Assembly (NCBI RefSeq): GCF_030732845.1 | Contig: NZ_JASHKA010000007.1 | Location: 124,001-188,000 of the forward strand | DNA: 64,000 nucleotides | Direction: 5' to 3' | DNA from: Roseibium sp. MMSF_3544 | GTDB lineage: Bacteria; Pseudomonadota; Alphaproteobacteria; Rhizobiales; Stappiaceae | Translations under genes and position numbers: made by a program | In this document: piece by piece, positions 17,730-25,302 of the stretch | How the letters are laid out: each line of letters starts with the position of its first letter | Position numbering within the stretch: the stretch's first letter is position 1 | Notes under the pieces: model-generated | What the model saw: only the letters and a program-made list of their open reading frames with translations | Told to the model about the DNA's origin: nothing | Databases searched by the model: none

Positions 17730-17902
17730 CGCCCACTCAGCAATTCTATCTGGGCTTTCGAAACTCTTGCGCGTTCAATGCCAAGTGTAAACGTAATTGG
17801 TGTGTGTGTTCAAAGGGTATTGCCGAAAAGGGTAACCGTAGAAATGCATTCAAGGACCCTGTTTGGCCAAACGACTGGCGAGCCAAGATCTTGGGGCCTG
17901 GA

Positions 17903-18229
17903 TCAGGCCGCAGCGCGGGAGACTACCCCCGCGCGCCAGGCATCGATGCGATCGCGCCTGTAGTCCGACCAGTCTTCCTCCTGGATGTGGCTCTCGCCGT
18001 CTGAGGTTTCGGGAAAGGCCGCCGTTAGTACATCTTCCGTGATGTCGTTGCACCAGCCTTCTACCGGGTTGCACTCCAGCACTGCCCTGACATTCTCGTA
18101 CTGTCCTGTCCGGATGTCTTCAATTAGCTGGCCAACCCTCATGTCGGTGAGGTCGATTTCCGGTGTGTAGAGAGCATTTCCAAGTTCGCAAACGACCGAA
18201 AAGAACGACGTATCGAGATCAACCTTCAT
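17903..18229 (-). CDS. Hypothetical acidic protein next to the phage-type repressor
   Basis: A 108-residue acidic protein (MKVDLDTSFFSVVCELGNAL..., later EEDWSDYRRDRIDAWRAG). No known domain or membrane segment is seen. ATG 18229 was chosen because an AAGGAGG site lies 5 bases upstream, far better than the longer frame to 18343. An operator-like 17-bp palindrome at 18259-18275 sits ~30 bp before the start. The gene is therefore probably repressed by the CI/LexA-like protein encoded just upstream on the same strand. Function unknown; a phage early protein or a resident regulated protein are both possible. Confidence 0.7.
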   Translation of the reverse strand: MKVDLDTSFFSVVCELGNALYTPEIDLTDMRVGQLIEDIRTGQYENVRAVLECNPVEGWCNDITEDVLTAAFPETSDGESHIQEEDWSDYRRDRIDAWRAGVVSRAAA

Positions 18230-18258
18230 AAATGCCTCCTTCAACTGAAGGAAAGAAT

Positions 18259-18275
18259 ATACGCATACTGCGTAC
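18259..18275. promoter_or_regulatory. Repressor operator-like palindrome, copy A
   Basis: A 17-bp site with half-sites ATACG and CGTAC separated by 7 bases; its centre also forms TACGCA-TAC-TGCGTA. It lies between the repressor gene and the 108-aa gene. The same half-site spacing recurs at 19178-19194, so the two sites look like targets of one dimeric repressor. Confidence 0.65.
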
Positions 18276-18382
18276 ATTTCAAGCTTAATGAGCAATTCTG
18301 TACGCAAAAAGCATCGAGGCGGCGTCGATGCTGACGGCGACAAGATCTGCCGAGGCCAACCCCTCCTTCAAAGATTTCGGTC

Positions 18383-19108
18383 CTAAAGCGGCTTGAACAC
18401 CATAACAATCCTGGCCTTGATGGTGACTTCCGTATGGTCGAAATCACCTTCCCGGTAAAGGATCGTGTCCTGGAACCTCGGATCGTCAGATTCCGGCATC
18501 AATTCGGACTCGCCATTCAGCTTGACCAGACGCTTGGCCGTGCGCTCAATGGTCATGCCGTTGTCGCGGGAGCGCTCAACCAGTACCAGATCATTTTCTT
18601 TCAGTTCTATGCCGGCGGCGAGATAGTCAACACACAAAAGCAGATCGCCGTTGGCTGCAATCCTGTTGAGCGACTCACCACGGACGCGCACAATGTACTG
18701 GGCGTGCGGGGGGAAACGTATATCATATGAAATCGTTGATTCTTCTGCATTTTCAGTTTCAAAAAGCGCCGCTTCCATCCACAGTCCGGCAGCGACCTCG
18801 CCCACGACGGGAACGCCGGTCTTTGGTAATGCCGGGGCCTTGCGCTGAATTTCGGCAACCGAGCCGTCTGCGAGCGCAAGGACCTCCTCACGGGTGATCG
18901 CCGGTTCGCCCTTGCCGGGAAGGACGGCCAGCAATTTGCTGATGAAATTCGCCGGCAGACCAGTCTCTGGATAATCAACTGAAAAGTACCGCTGAATGGA
19001 CGAGGCCTGGGAATATCCCATTTCGCGGGCAATGGCCCGAAGCGAAAGGCCGGACCTTTCTTTCAGGTCCTGAAGCCTGGTGTGCAGGGATAATCCGGTC
19101 TCGTTCAT
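18383..19108 (-). CDS. Phage-type XRE/S24 repressor (CI/LexA-like)
   Basis: A 241-residue protein. The N-terminal HTH covers residues 8-45 (LQDLKERSGLSLRAIAREMG, YSQASSIQRYFS). A linker holds an Ala-Gly cleavage-type site (GEVAAG, near 104). The C-terminal S24 peptidase domain has the catalytic Ser in RVRGESLNRIAANGDLLLC and the Lys region in RTAKRLVKLN. Such repressors keep prophage or stress genes silent and can cleave themselves after RecA activation. It is flanked by two matching operator palindromes, one before the leftward 108-aa gene and one between its own start and the rightward genes at 19271. This is the classic layout of a lysogeny switch, although no integrase is nearby. Confidence 0.88.
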   Translation of the reverse strand: MNETGLSLHTRLQDLKERSGLSLRAIAREMGYSQASSIQRYFSVDYPETGLPANFISKLLAVLPGKGEPAITREEVLALADGSVAEIQRKAPALPKTGVPVVGEVAAGLWMEAALFETENAEESTISYDIRFPPHAQYIVRVRGESLNRIAANGDLLLCVDYLAAGIELKENDLVLVERSRDNGMTIERTAKRLVKLNGESELMPESDDPRFQDTILYREGDFDHTEVTIKARIVMVFKPL

Positions 19109-19177
19109 GTCATTATCGGCAATCTTGTCCCAACGGAGTGAACTTCGTTGTAGCGTATGGAACTTGCGTTGACAAGT

Positions 19178-19194
19178 GTACGTTATATGCGTAC
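19178..19194. promoter_or_regulatory. Repressor operator-like palindrome, copy B
   Basis: A 17-bp site with half-sites GTACG and CGTAC around 7 bases, in the 161-bp divergent promoter region between the repressor gene and the rightward early-type genes. It has the same spacing and near-identical half-sites as copy A (18259-18275). It would serve autoregulation plus control of the rightward operon. Confidence 0.65.
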
Positions 19195-19270
19195 GATTCG
19201 CGTGTGAGTTTCAGGGAGAAAAGGAACCTCGGGAAGTGGTTGTAGTGAGAAGGCAAAAGAGGAGCTGCTT

Positions 19271-19633
19271 GTGAGCGGACTGAAGGAGCAAATTGAAGAA
19301 GCAAGGGACAGGGTCGCCCAATTTCGACTGCGAGCCGAAAAACCGAGCGCACGTCTTGAAGACGAATACGCGCTGGAAAAAGCTCGGACGCGTTTGCTAA
19401 CGCTGGAGCTGCGGAGCCTGAGGTCCGAGCTGGCGTCCGGCGGCTCTCGCATGAAATCGCCCGAAGGACATCACGCTGCTGCAGAGCGGATTGGCAAGGA
19501 GCGTGCACGGGCCGATCTTGGTAAAGTTATGAGAACAAAACATAAACATTTGAGCATGAGCGCGCGCGAGCGGGCCGAGGCGTCGTTTGCTGCTTTAAGG
19601 AAAACCACGCCCGCAGATACGGAGGGCCGCTGA
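19271..19633 (+). CDS. Coiled-coil hypothetical protein, phage early-type module
   Basis: A 120-residue charged protein starting at GTG 19271 (MSGLKEQIEEARDRVAQFRL...). Residues 1-55 are predicted helical with heptad-like Leu/Ala spacing, followed by a Lys/Arg-rich tail. No domain recognised. It is the first rightward gene behind operator copy B and overlaps the next gene by one base, so it is probably the head of a repressor-controlled operon. Confidence 0.7.
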   Translation: MSGLKEQIEEARDRVAQFRLRAEKPSARLEDEYALEKARTRLLTLELRSLRSELASGGSRMKSPEGHHAAAERIGKERARADLGKVMRTKHKHLSMSARERAEASFAALRKTTPADTEGR

Positions 19634-20049
19634 TGTCGTCAGGCGCGCAAGTGGACAGAATTGCTGCCGAGTATGGAGTGCACTTTGTGTCAGCTGCGAA
19701 GCGTATCGAGGGGCGTCACCAATCGAAGGCCCGGCGTACTTGTCAGACCTTATTGAAGAAACACGGCGCAGAGCACTTGCGGCTGGTTTTCGGATTGATC
19801 AACACCCCCCACAACCGGGGAAACTGGTCAGCGACGGTCGTCACCGCCGTGTCCTGGCTTGTGTTGAACAAGTCTGAATGGATCCTGCACAGAGATTTTC
19901 TGAATCTATTCGACACGCTTGACCTGGGAGCTCTGCTCAAAAGCGCCAAGGAGCTTAATCCCGGCGCTCCGACGATTACGCTGGCGGTGCTTTTGTCCTA
20001 CGAACTCGACCGGATGATGTCTTCTGAATTGCGGGGGAAAGCAGCTTGA
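19633..20049 (+). CDS. Hypothetical protein, phage early-type module
   Basis: A 138-residue protein with a basic N-terminal half (SAAKRIEGRHQSKARRTCQT) and a hydrophobic, helix-rich C-terminal half. No motif recognised; the basic segment could contact nucleic acid. The ATG overlaps the stop of the previous gene (TGATG), indicating coupled translation. It belongs to the small repressor-controlled rightward operon. Confidence 0.7.
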   Translation: MSSGAQVDRIAAEYGVHFVSAAKRIEGRHQSKARRTCQTLLKKHGAEHLRLVFGLINTPHNRGNWSATVVTAVSWLVLNKSEWILHRDFLNLFDTLDLGALLKSAKELNPGAPTITLAVLLSYELDRMMSSELRGKAA

Positions 20050-20211
20050 GACCAGTTGCCTCAACAGGGAAGTTGATTACACTCCCGTCAGCAATCACCG
20101 GCTGTGTAGTGCTGAGCAAAGAATGCGCGTTTTCCTTGTGGTGCGCTGTCCAGCCGATGGGGGCAAGGGGCAAGGCAGTCGACATGATTGCCGCAGTTTT
20201 CGGTGGGGCAC

Positions 20212-20376
20212 ATGAATACATATCAGACGAAGGCACAGATCCATGCCTTCGAGCGCGGCGCGGAGGCCTTCCGCCAGGGCAAGTCGCAAACCGACAATCC
20301 CTATCCACGCGAGGCCGACTATTTCGACTTCTGGGAGCAAGGCTATCTCAAGGCTCGCGATACAGAAGCACACTAA
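20212..20376 (+). CDS. Small ribosome-modulation-factor-like protein
   Basis: A 54-residue protein with the RMF-like pattern AFERGAEAFRQGKSQTDNPY followed by FWEQGYLKARD. RMF binds and inactivates ribosomes in stationary phase, but many phages carry relatives of unknown role. ATG 20212 is preceded by GGTGGGG. A longer overlapping frame (20046-20441) in another phase was rejected because this one carries the recognisable pattern. The 160 bp on each side show no other gene. Confidence 0.65.
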   Translation: MNTYQTKAQIHAFERGAEAFRQGKSQTDNPYPREADYFDFWEQGYLKARDTEAH

Positions 20377-20535
20377 CTGATATCATCAGGTCCGAAGGTG
20401 AGCGGATCCTCAAGCGCAGCACTCTTCGCAAGTTGGAGTGAGGAAAGGGATGTTCCCGGTATTTCTCAAATCCAATTGCAAAAGAGGTGCTCAAGCATGG
20501 GTTGTTCGACGCGGCCAAGAGAGCCTGGGGATGTG

Positions 20536-20880
20536 ATGGAACGGCTGATCGAGGCTGTTGAAGTGATCGCGGTGACCGGTAAGGGAGACGGTCCGAAAAC
20601 AATCCTCACAGCCTGGCCGGAGTATCGCCGCAAGATAGCAAAAAGGCGCAAGGTGTTTCCGCCCGCTCAGATCACGCGTGCAGAAGAAGCGCTGACCTGG
20701 TTTGCACTGATCGATCAACCCGACGCCCGGCGCGCGCTTCAGTTCGAGGTCATGTGCAAGGCGGGCGGCGGCTCCTTCAGCAAGCTTTGCGAAAAGTACG
20801 GTTGGAAACGCACTACCGTGACGAGCCGGAACAAGGTTGTGCTGGGACAGTTGGTGGAAAGACTGAAATCAGCCAGCTGA
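20536..20880 (+). CDS. DUF6362-like HTH protein, phage-associated
   Basis: A 114-residue protein starting at ATG 20536 (MERLIEAVEVIAVTGKG...); an upstream in-frame ATG at 20500 is possible. The middle (LTAWPEYRRKIAKRRKVFPP) and the C-terminal HTH-like block (FSKLCEKYGWKRTTVTSRNK) fit a DNA-binding protein commonly seen beside terminase genes in rhizobial prophages. It is the last gene of the early-type module and is followed by a terminator. I infer a role in late control or DNA packaging start; here the terminase genes are 10 kb away. Confidence 0.7.
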   Translation: MERLIEAVEVIAVTGKGDGPKTILTAWPEYRRKIAKRRKVFPPAQITRAEEALTWFALIDQPDARRALQFEVMCKAGGGSFSKLCEKYGWKRTTVTSRNKVVLGQLVERLKSAS

Positions 20881-20916
20881 TCGAAGCGTTTCTACTCTCC
20901 AGTTGGGGAAGGCGGT

Positions 20917-21813
20917 CTACTTCCCCCTCTTGGCAGGAGGGCTTTTTGTGTTTGCACCACTTGAGAGCAGCTGCCCTACCGTTCCGGAAATCCAATCGCT
21001 GAAGGCGCGGGCTGCTTTCGTGTCTGATTTGACCGACAGATAGTAGCTTTCATGCGCCGGTACCGGAACGTCATGAGCAAGTTCGATGAGACCCTGCTGC
21101 CTTGGATGAGCGGCTAGCAGTTCATGGACCAGGCAAACACCGTTGCCGTGAACTGCCAGCTGAAGCGCGGGGCCATAGGAATCCACGAATAGCGCCGGTG
21201 GTTTTGTCGCGGCACCCGTGGCGCGCGCCCAGGATTTCCAGCCATCGGAAATACCCACGGCTTCGATCAGGGGCAGGTCCTCAATTCTGCCTTGCAGGCC
21301 AGGGGCTTTGAGCGCGATCAGTCTGTCGGAACCGAGCAGGCGGGCCTCTTCTCCTGCCTGCTTTTGTGACCCGAAGCGGATCTCGACGTCTGCTGCGATC
21401 CGGGTGAATTCATCCGGCCAGACGGCGCTGATCAATCGAAGCGAGATGTCGGAATGGTCATCCGTAAAGTCCGGCAGCAAGGGAGCTATCACCCACTGAA
21501 TGACGCTGACAGAGGCTGAAACGGTGAGCAGTTCTTTTTCCTGATCGGTCACGAAAGCGTCTGTCGCCGTGGTCAGGGTCGCCAAGGCGGTGTCCACCTG
21601 CGGGAGGAGCCGGCGGGCGTGGTCAGTGAGGGCAAGACCGCGGGCCTTGCGCTCAAAAAGCGGTACGCCCAGACGCAGCTCCAGTGATTTGACCTGCTGA
21701 CTGACAGCAGACTGGGTCATTCCGATTTCTTCTGCCGCCGCTGTGAAACTCAAGTTTCTGGCGGCCGCTTCGAAGGCGCGAAACCAGTTCAGCGGCGGCA
21801 GTGAAATCGCCAT
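20917..21813 (-). CDS. LysR-family transcriptional regulator
   Basis: A 298-residue protein with the N-terminal LysR winged HTH (PLNWFRAFEAAARNLSFTAA, IGMTQSAVSQQVKSLELRLG) and a periplasmic-binding-like effector domain to about residue 285, similar to the GcvA subgroup. ATG 21813 is chosen; the preceding TTG at 21819 lacks a better ribosome site. It is divergent from the AA_synth/luciferase cluster (172 bp apart) and probably regulates it. Its last codons run through a terminator hairpin of the opposite strand (20925-20947). Confidence 0.9.
   Translation of the reverse strand: MAISLPPLNWFRAFEAAARNLSFTAAAEEIGMTQSAVSQQVKSLELRLGVPLFERKARGLALTDHARRLLPQVDTALATLTTATDAFVTDQEKELLTVSASVSVIQWVIAPLLPDFTDDHSDISLRLISAVWPDEFTRIAADVEIRFGSQKQAGEEARLLGSDRLIALKAPGLQGRIEDLPLIEAVGISDGWKSWARATGAATKPPALFVDSYGPALQLAVHGNGVCLVHELLAAHPRQQGLIELAHDVPVPAHESYYLSVKSDTKAARAFSDWISGTVGQLLSSGANTKSPPAKRGK
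20925..20947 (+). terminator. Rho-independent terminator of the early-type operon
   Basis: Stem CCCTC (20925-20929) and GAGGG (20937-20941) with a 7-base loop, followed by CTTTTT. An alternative hairpin, GGGGAA (20905-20910) with TTCCCC (20921-20926), overlaps its 5' arm. It lies 45 bp past the DUF6362-like stop and inside the C-terminal codons of the converging LysR gene. Confidence 0.55.
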
Positions 21814-21985
21814 GATCAAGTTACCTATAAGTTTGACTAATGCCTGAGACCAAAAATCAATCGTTTGTCCAAAAAGTCAAGGCGCCTGATATTGGATCGA
21901 TCAGCCTGGAGGGGGCTGACACTCATTCTTGCAACCCGGCGACGGTCCGAATTTTCGACGTCCGGTGTTGTCGTGGAGGACGGGG

Positions 21986-22585
21986 ATGGATCCAGACATC
22001 AGGAAAATCGTGACCTTTGAGGAGGAAGTCCTGATCGAGGGCTTTCGAAAGGCGGAAACGCCCTGGCGCATGTTTGCAGTCGCTGCCGTGGTGCAGAACC
22101 CCTGGGCGGGACGTTTCGTCGAGGACCTCAATCCGCAGATCCAGGCTTTCGGTCCCGTGCTCGGCAGCCTCTTGACGGAACGCGTCATCAAGCTGGCGGG
22201 AAGCGGCGATGCCGTTGAGGCCTATGGCAAAGCTGCCGTTGTCGGCCTAGACGGGGAGGTGGAACATGCCTCCGGCCTGATCCATACGCTGCGGTTCGGC
22301 AACCATTACCGGCAAGCTGTCGGGGCGAAATCATATCTTGCGTTCACAAACACGCGCGGACCGGCGAACGCGCCGATCATGGTGCCGCTCATGGACAAGA
22401 ACGATGCCGGCCGGCGATCCCACTACCTGACGATCCAGTTCGCGATCCCTGATGCGCCAAGGGCGGACGAAATTGTCGTGGTTCTGGGCGGGGCAACTTC
22501 GGGCCGGCCTTTTCACAGGATCGGAGACAGGTACCAGGATCTGAAAGAGATGGGCCATGACGTGGACAACCCAGCCGCGGTCTGA
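21986..22585 (+). CDS. AA_synth-family protein (amino acid synthesis domain, PF06684 type)
   Basis: A 199-residue single-domain protein (IRKIVTFEEEVLIEGFRKAE..., ending GDRYQDLKEMGHDVDN), matching the so-called amino acid synthesis family, whose true reaction is not established. The ATG at 21986 has a GGAGGACGGGG site. It is the first gene of a rightward cluster and overlaps the alpha/beta hydrolase gene by 29 bp. Members often sit with luciferase-like monooxygenases, aldehyde dehydrogenases and hydrolases. An amide- or ring-opening step is my inference from context, not from residues. Confidence 0.8.
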   Translation: MDPDIRKIVTFEEEVLIEGFRKAETPWRMFAVAAVVQNPWAGRFVEDLNPQIQAFGPVLGSLLTERVIKLAGSGDAVEAYGKAAVVGLDGEVEHASGLIHTLRFGNHYRQAVGAKSYLAFTNTRGPANAPIMVPLMDKNDAGRRSHYLTIQFAIPDAPRADEIVVVLGGATSGRPFHRIGDRYQDLKEMGHDVDNPAAV

Positions 22586-23336
22586 AGCGGGCGCACTGGC
22601 TGTGGTCAAGTCGGGCGCAGGACCGCGCCTGCTGCTGATCCACGGGGTCGGACTGCGTGCGGAAGCCTGGAACGCCCAGATTGCCGCTTTGTCCGGTCGC
22701 TTCGAAATCCTGGCGCCGGATCTTCCAGGACACGGTGAGAGTACGGCTTTGCCGGCAAACGCTTCATTGCAGGACTTTGGCGACGCGGTCGCGCACTTGC
22801 TGGACCGGCCCACTGTGATTGCCGGACACTCGATGGGGGCCATGATCGCGCTTGACGTGGCATCCCGTTACCCGGACCGGGTGCAAGGCGTTGCGGCGCT
22901 CAACGCGATTTACAGGCGGAGCGCCTCGGCGCGAAAAAGCGTGCAGGACCGCGCCAACAGCCTCAGTGGCGCTGGCACGGCCGACCCGGAAGCAACGCTG
23001 ACGCGCTGGTTCGGCAACGAGCCGTCCCCGGAACGTCAGGCCTGCAAAGACTGGCTTATCGGCACGGACCCATCTGGATACAGGTCCGCCTATACCGTGT
23101 TCGCCAGCGAGGACGGTCCAAGCGAGGCGTCTTTGAAAGCCTTACGCTGCCCGGCTCTTTTCCTGACGGGTGCGCTGGAACCGAACTCCACGCCTCTGAT
23201 GAGCGAAGCCATGGCGGAACTGGCCCGAAATGGCACGGCCAGGATCGTTGAAGGCGCCGCGCACATGATGCCGATGACCCATTCGCAAATCGTGAACCGG
23301 GTCCTTTCGGAGTTTGCAGGAGGGTGTTCATCGTGA
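22557..23336 (+). CDS. Alpha/beta-fold hydrolase
   Basis: A 259-residue protein with the oxyanion region LLLIHGVGLRAEAW near residue 24, nucleophile elbow GHSMGAM (Ser near residue 95), acid region FLTGALEPNSTPLM and the late His in EGAAHMMPMTH. It opens without a signal peptide, so it is cytoplasmic. Its start overlaps the previous gene and its stop overlaps the flavin reductase start (GTGA). It likely hydrolyses an ester, lactone or amide produced by the monooxygenase of the same operon. Substrate unknown. Confidence 0.9.
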   Translation: MTWTTQPRSEAGALAVVKSGAGPRLLLIHGVGLRAEAWNAQIAALSGRFEILAPDLPGHGESTALPANASLQDFGDAVAHLLDRPTVIAGHSMGAMIALDVASRYPDRVQGVAALNAIYRRSASARKSVQDRANSLSGAGTADPEATLTRWFGNEPSPERQACKDWLIGTDPSGYRSAYTVFASEDGPSEASLKALRCPALFLTGALEPNSTPLMSEAMAELARNGTARIVEGAAHMMPMTHSQIVNRVLSEFAGGCSS

Positions 23337-24256
23337 GCAAGATTGATCCGCGCGACTTACGCGATGCTTTCGGCCGTTTCATGACCGGTGTGACCGTGGT
23401 CACGGCATTGGATGCTGAAGACCGTCCTGTCGGCTTTACGGCCAATTCGTTTTCCTCGGTTTCGTTGAACCCGCCGCTTCTGCTCGTTTGCCCGGGCAAG
23501 TTCCTGTCGAGCTACGCGGTCTTTTCCACCTGCGAGAAGTTCGCGGTCAGTGTGCTGAGCGAAGGCCAGGAGGACGTGGCCAATATTTTTGCCGGTTACA
23601 AGGGCGACCGGTTCGCCCGTGTGGTTCATACGTGCAACGCACACGGTGTCCCGGTGATCGATGGGGCAATCGCGACGTTTTCCTGCAAGACACACCAGAT
23701 TGTGCCAGCAGGCGACCATTCGGTTCTCATGGGTGAGGTCACGGACTTCTTTCAACGGGAGGGACGTGGCATCGGCTACGCAAACGGCCAGTTTTTCAGT
23801 CTCGGTCTTGAGCGCCAAACGCGCGACCCAGGAGCCACTAAGAACGTATGCGGTGCTGTCGTGGAGACAGCGGAGGGCGTTCTTCTCAGGCCGACACCGG
23901 AGGGCTACAAACTGCCGGAGTGCGTCGCTCCCGACAGGACTTCAATGAGAGAGTGCCTGCGAACCGAGTTGCAAGATCTCGGCGTGAGCGCGGATCTCGG
24001 ACCGGTGTTTTCAGTCTTCGACGATCATGCCCAGGAAACCCATTTTGCCTATCTACTGGCAAAGGCAGGTCCCGTGAACGGGGCATGCGCGCTCAGTCAC
24101 ATTCCCTTCGCCGACCTTGCGGGCCTTAAATTCAACTCACCGGCGACTGCGCGCATGATGCAGCGCTTTGCAGAAGAGGTCCGCACGCGAAATTTCAACC
24201 TCTATCTCGGTGATTCGGTTTCAGGTGAAACCCACCGTCTGAACGAAAGGGCCTGA
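23333..24256 (+). CDS. Flavin reductase domain fused to a NUDIX-like domain
   Basis: A 307-residue protein starting at GTG 23333 behind an AGGAGGG site; the GTGA overlaps the hydrolase stop. Residues ~1-160 are a FlaRed/HpaC-type flavin reductase (LRDAFGRFMTGVTVVTALDA, GFTANSFSSVSLNPPLLLVC). It would supply FMNH2 to the luciferase-like oxygenase encoded next. Residues ~165-300 resemble a NUDIX hydrolase (VCGAVVETAEGVLLRPTPEG, RECLRTELQDLGV), but the Nudix-box acidic residues are only partly kept, so it may bind rather than hydrolyse nucleotides. HpaC-like reductases are usually ~170 residues, so the C-terminal addition is notable. Confidence 0.85.
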   Translation: MSKIDPRDLRDAFGRFMTGVTVVTALDAEDRPVGFTANSFSSVSLNPPLLLVCPGKFLSSYAVFSTCEKFAVSVLSEGQEDVANIFAGYKGDRFARVVHTCNAHGVPVIDGAIATFSCKTHQIVPAGDHSVLMGEVTDFFQREGRGIGYANGQFFSLGLERQTRDPGATKNVCGAVVETAEGVLLRPTPEGYKLPECVAPDRTSMRECLRTELQDLGVSADLGPVFSVFDDHAQETHFAYLLAKAGPVNGACALSHIPFADLAGLKFNSPATARMMQRFAEEVRTRNFNLYLGDSVSGETHRLNERA

Positions 24257-24258
24257 GC

Positions 24259-25293
24259 ATGGAGTTTTCCCTTTTTGCTCACATGGAACGGTTGACGCCG
24301 GAAGAACCTCACGCCGAGCTCTACGAGAACTTTCTGTCGCTTTGCAGGATGGCCGATGAAGGCGGAATGCGGGCGATCTGGACAGGTGAGCATCACGGCA
24401 TGGAGTTCACCATTGCACCCAATCCGTTTCTGTCGCTTGTCGATCTGGCTCATCACACCAGCAACGTCAGGCTCGGGACGGGAACGATCGTTGCTCCTTT
24501 CTGGCACCCGATCAAACTCGCCGGGGAGGCGGCCGCAGCCGATCTCATGACCGGCGGACGGATCGAGCTCGGGATCGCAAGGGGGGCCTATTCCTACGAA
24601 TACGAACGGATGATGCCGGGGATGGACGCGTGGGAAGCAGGTCAGCGCATGCGCGAGACGACACCGCTGCTGCGAAAGCTTTGGCAAGGTGACCACGCGC
24701 ATGACGGCGAGTTCTTCAACTTTCCCGCCTCGACCTCGTCTCCGAAACCGCTGCAGGAGGAGGGGCCGCCGATCTGGATTGCGGCGCGCGATCCGAACAG
24801 TCACGAATTCGGTGTCCAGAACGGGTTCAACATTCAGGTGACACCGCTTTGGCAGGGGCTTGAGGAGGCCGAAACGCTGATGGGACGGTTCAACGAGGCC
24901 TGTGCCTCTTGGGACGGTCCGCGGCCCAAGATCATGATCTTGCACCACACATATGTCGGTTCCGACAGCGACGATGTCTGTCGGGCAAGCCAGGAATTGT
25001 CTCGGTTCTATTGCTATTTTGGGGCCTGGTTTCAGAACAAGCGCCCTGTCTCACAGGGTCTGATTGCCGAGCTCTCGGAAGAAGAGATGGCTGCCAACCA
25101 GATGATGGCGCCGGAGAACCTCGCCCGCGACCTGACCATCGGAACGGCCCAGGAGGTTATCGACCGGATCAAACGCTACGAGGATCTCGGTTATGATGAG
25201 TTTTCGTTCTGGATCGACAGCGGCATGAGCGCGGAGCGCAAACGGGCATCGCTCAGCCGCTTTATCGAAGATGTGATGCCGGCATTCGGGTAA
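24259..25293 (+). CDS. LLM-class flavin-dependent monooxygenase (luciferase-like)
   Basis: A 344-residue TIM-barrel protein of the bacterial luciferase superfamily: MEFSLFAHMERL opening, WTGEHHGMEFTIAPNPFLSL near residue 40, VRLGTGTIVAPFWHPIKLAG near 75 and GGRIELGIARGAYSYEYERM near 100. The family uses reduced FMN and O2 to hydroxylate, or to insert oxygen next to a carbonyl or ring nitrogen. The flavin reductase 2 bp upstream is its obvious partner, and an aldehyde dehydrogenase follows 9 bp later. By analogy with pyridine-type ring cleavage by two-component luciferase-like enzymes, it may open a heterocycle to an aldehyde; this is inference. Confidence 0.9.
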   Translation: MEFSLFAHMERLTPEEPHAELYENFLSLCRMADEGGMRAIWTGEHHGMEFTIAPNPFLSLVDLAHHTSNVRLGTGTIVAPFWHPIKLAGEAAAADLMTGGRIELGIARGAYSYEYERMMPGMDAWEAGQRMRETTPLLRKLWQGDHAHDGEFFNFPASTSSPKPLQEEGPPIWIAARDPNSHEFGVQNGFNIQVTPLWQGLEEAETLMGRFNEACASWDGPRPKIMILHHTYVGSDSDDVCRASQELSRFYCYFGAWFQNKRPVSQGLIAELSEEEMAANQMMAPENLARDLTIGTAQEVIDRIKRYEDLGYDEFSFWIDSGMSAERKRASLSRFIEDVMPAFG

Positions 25294-25302
25294 GGGAATT
25301 TG

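Noticed and set aside
20046-20441. 131-codon frame from TTG overlapping the RMF-like gene
   Set aside because: Starts with TTG, has no recognisable pattern and overlaps a different frame that carries a known small-protein pattern.
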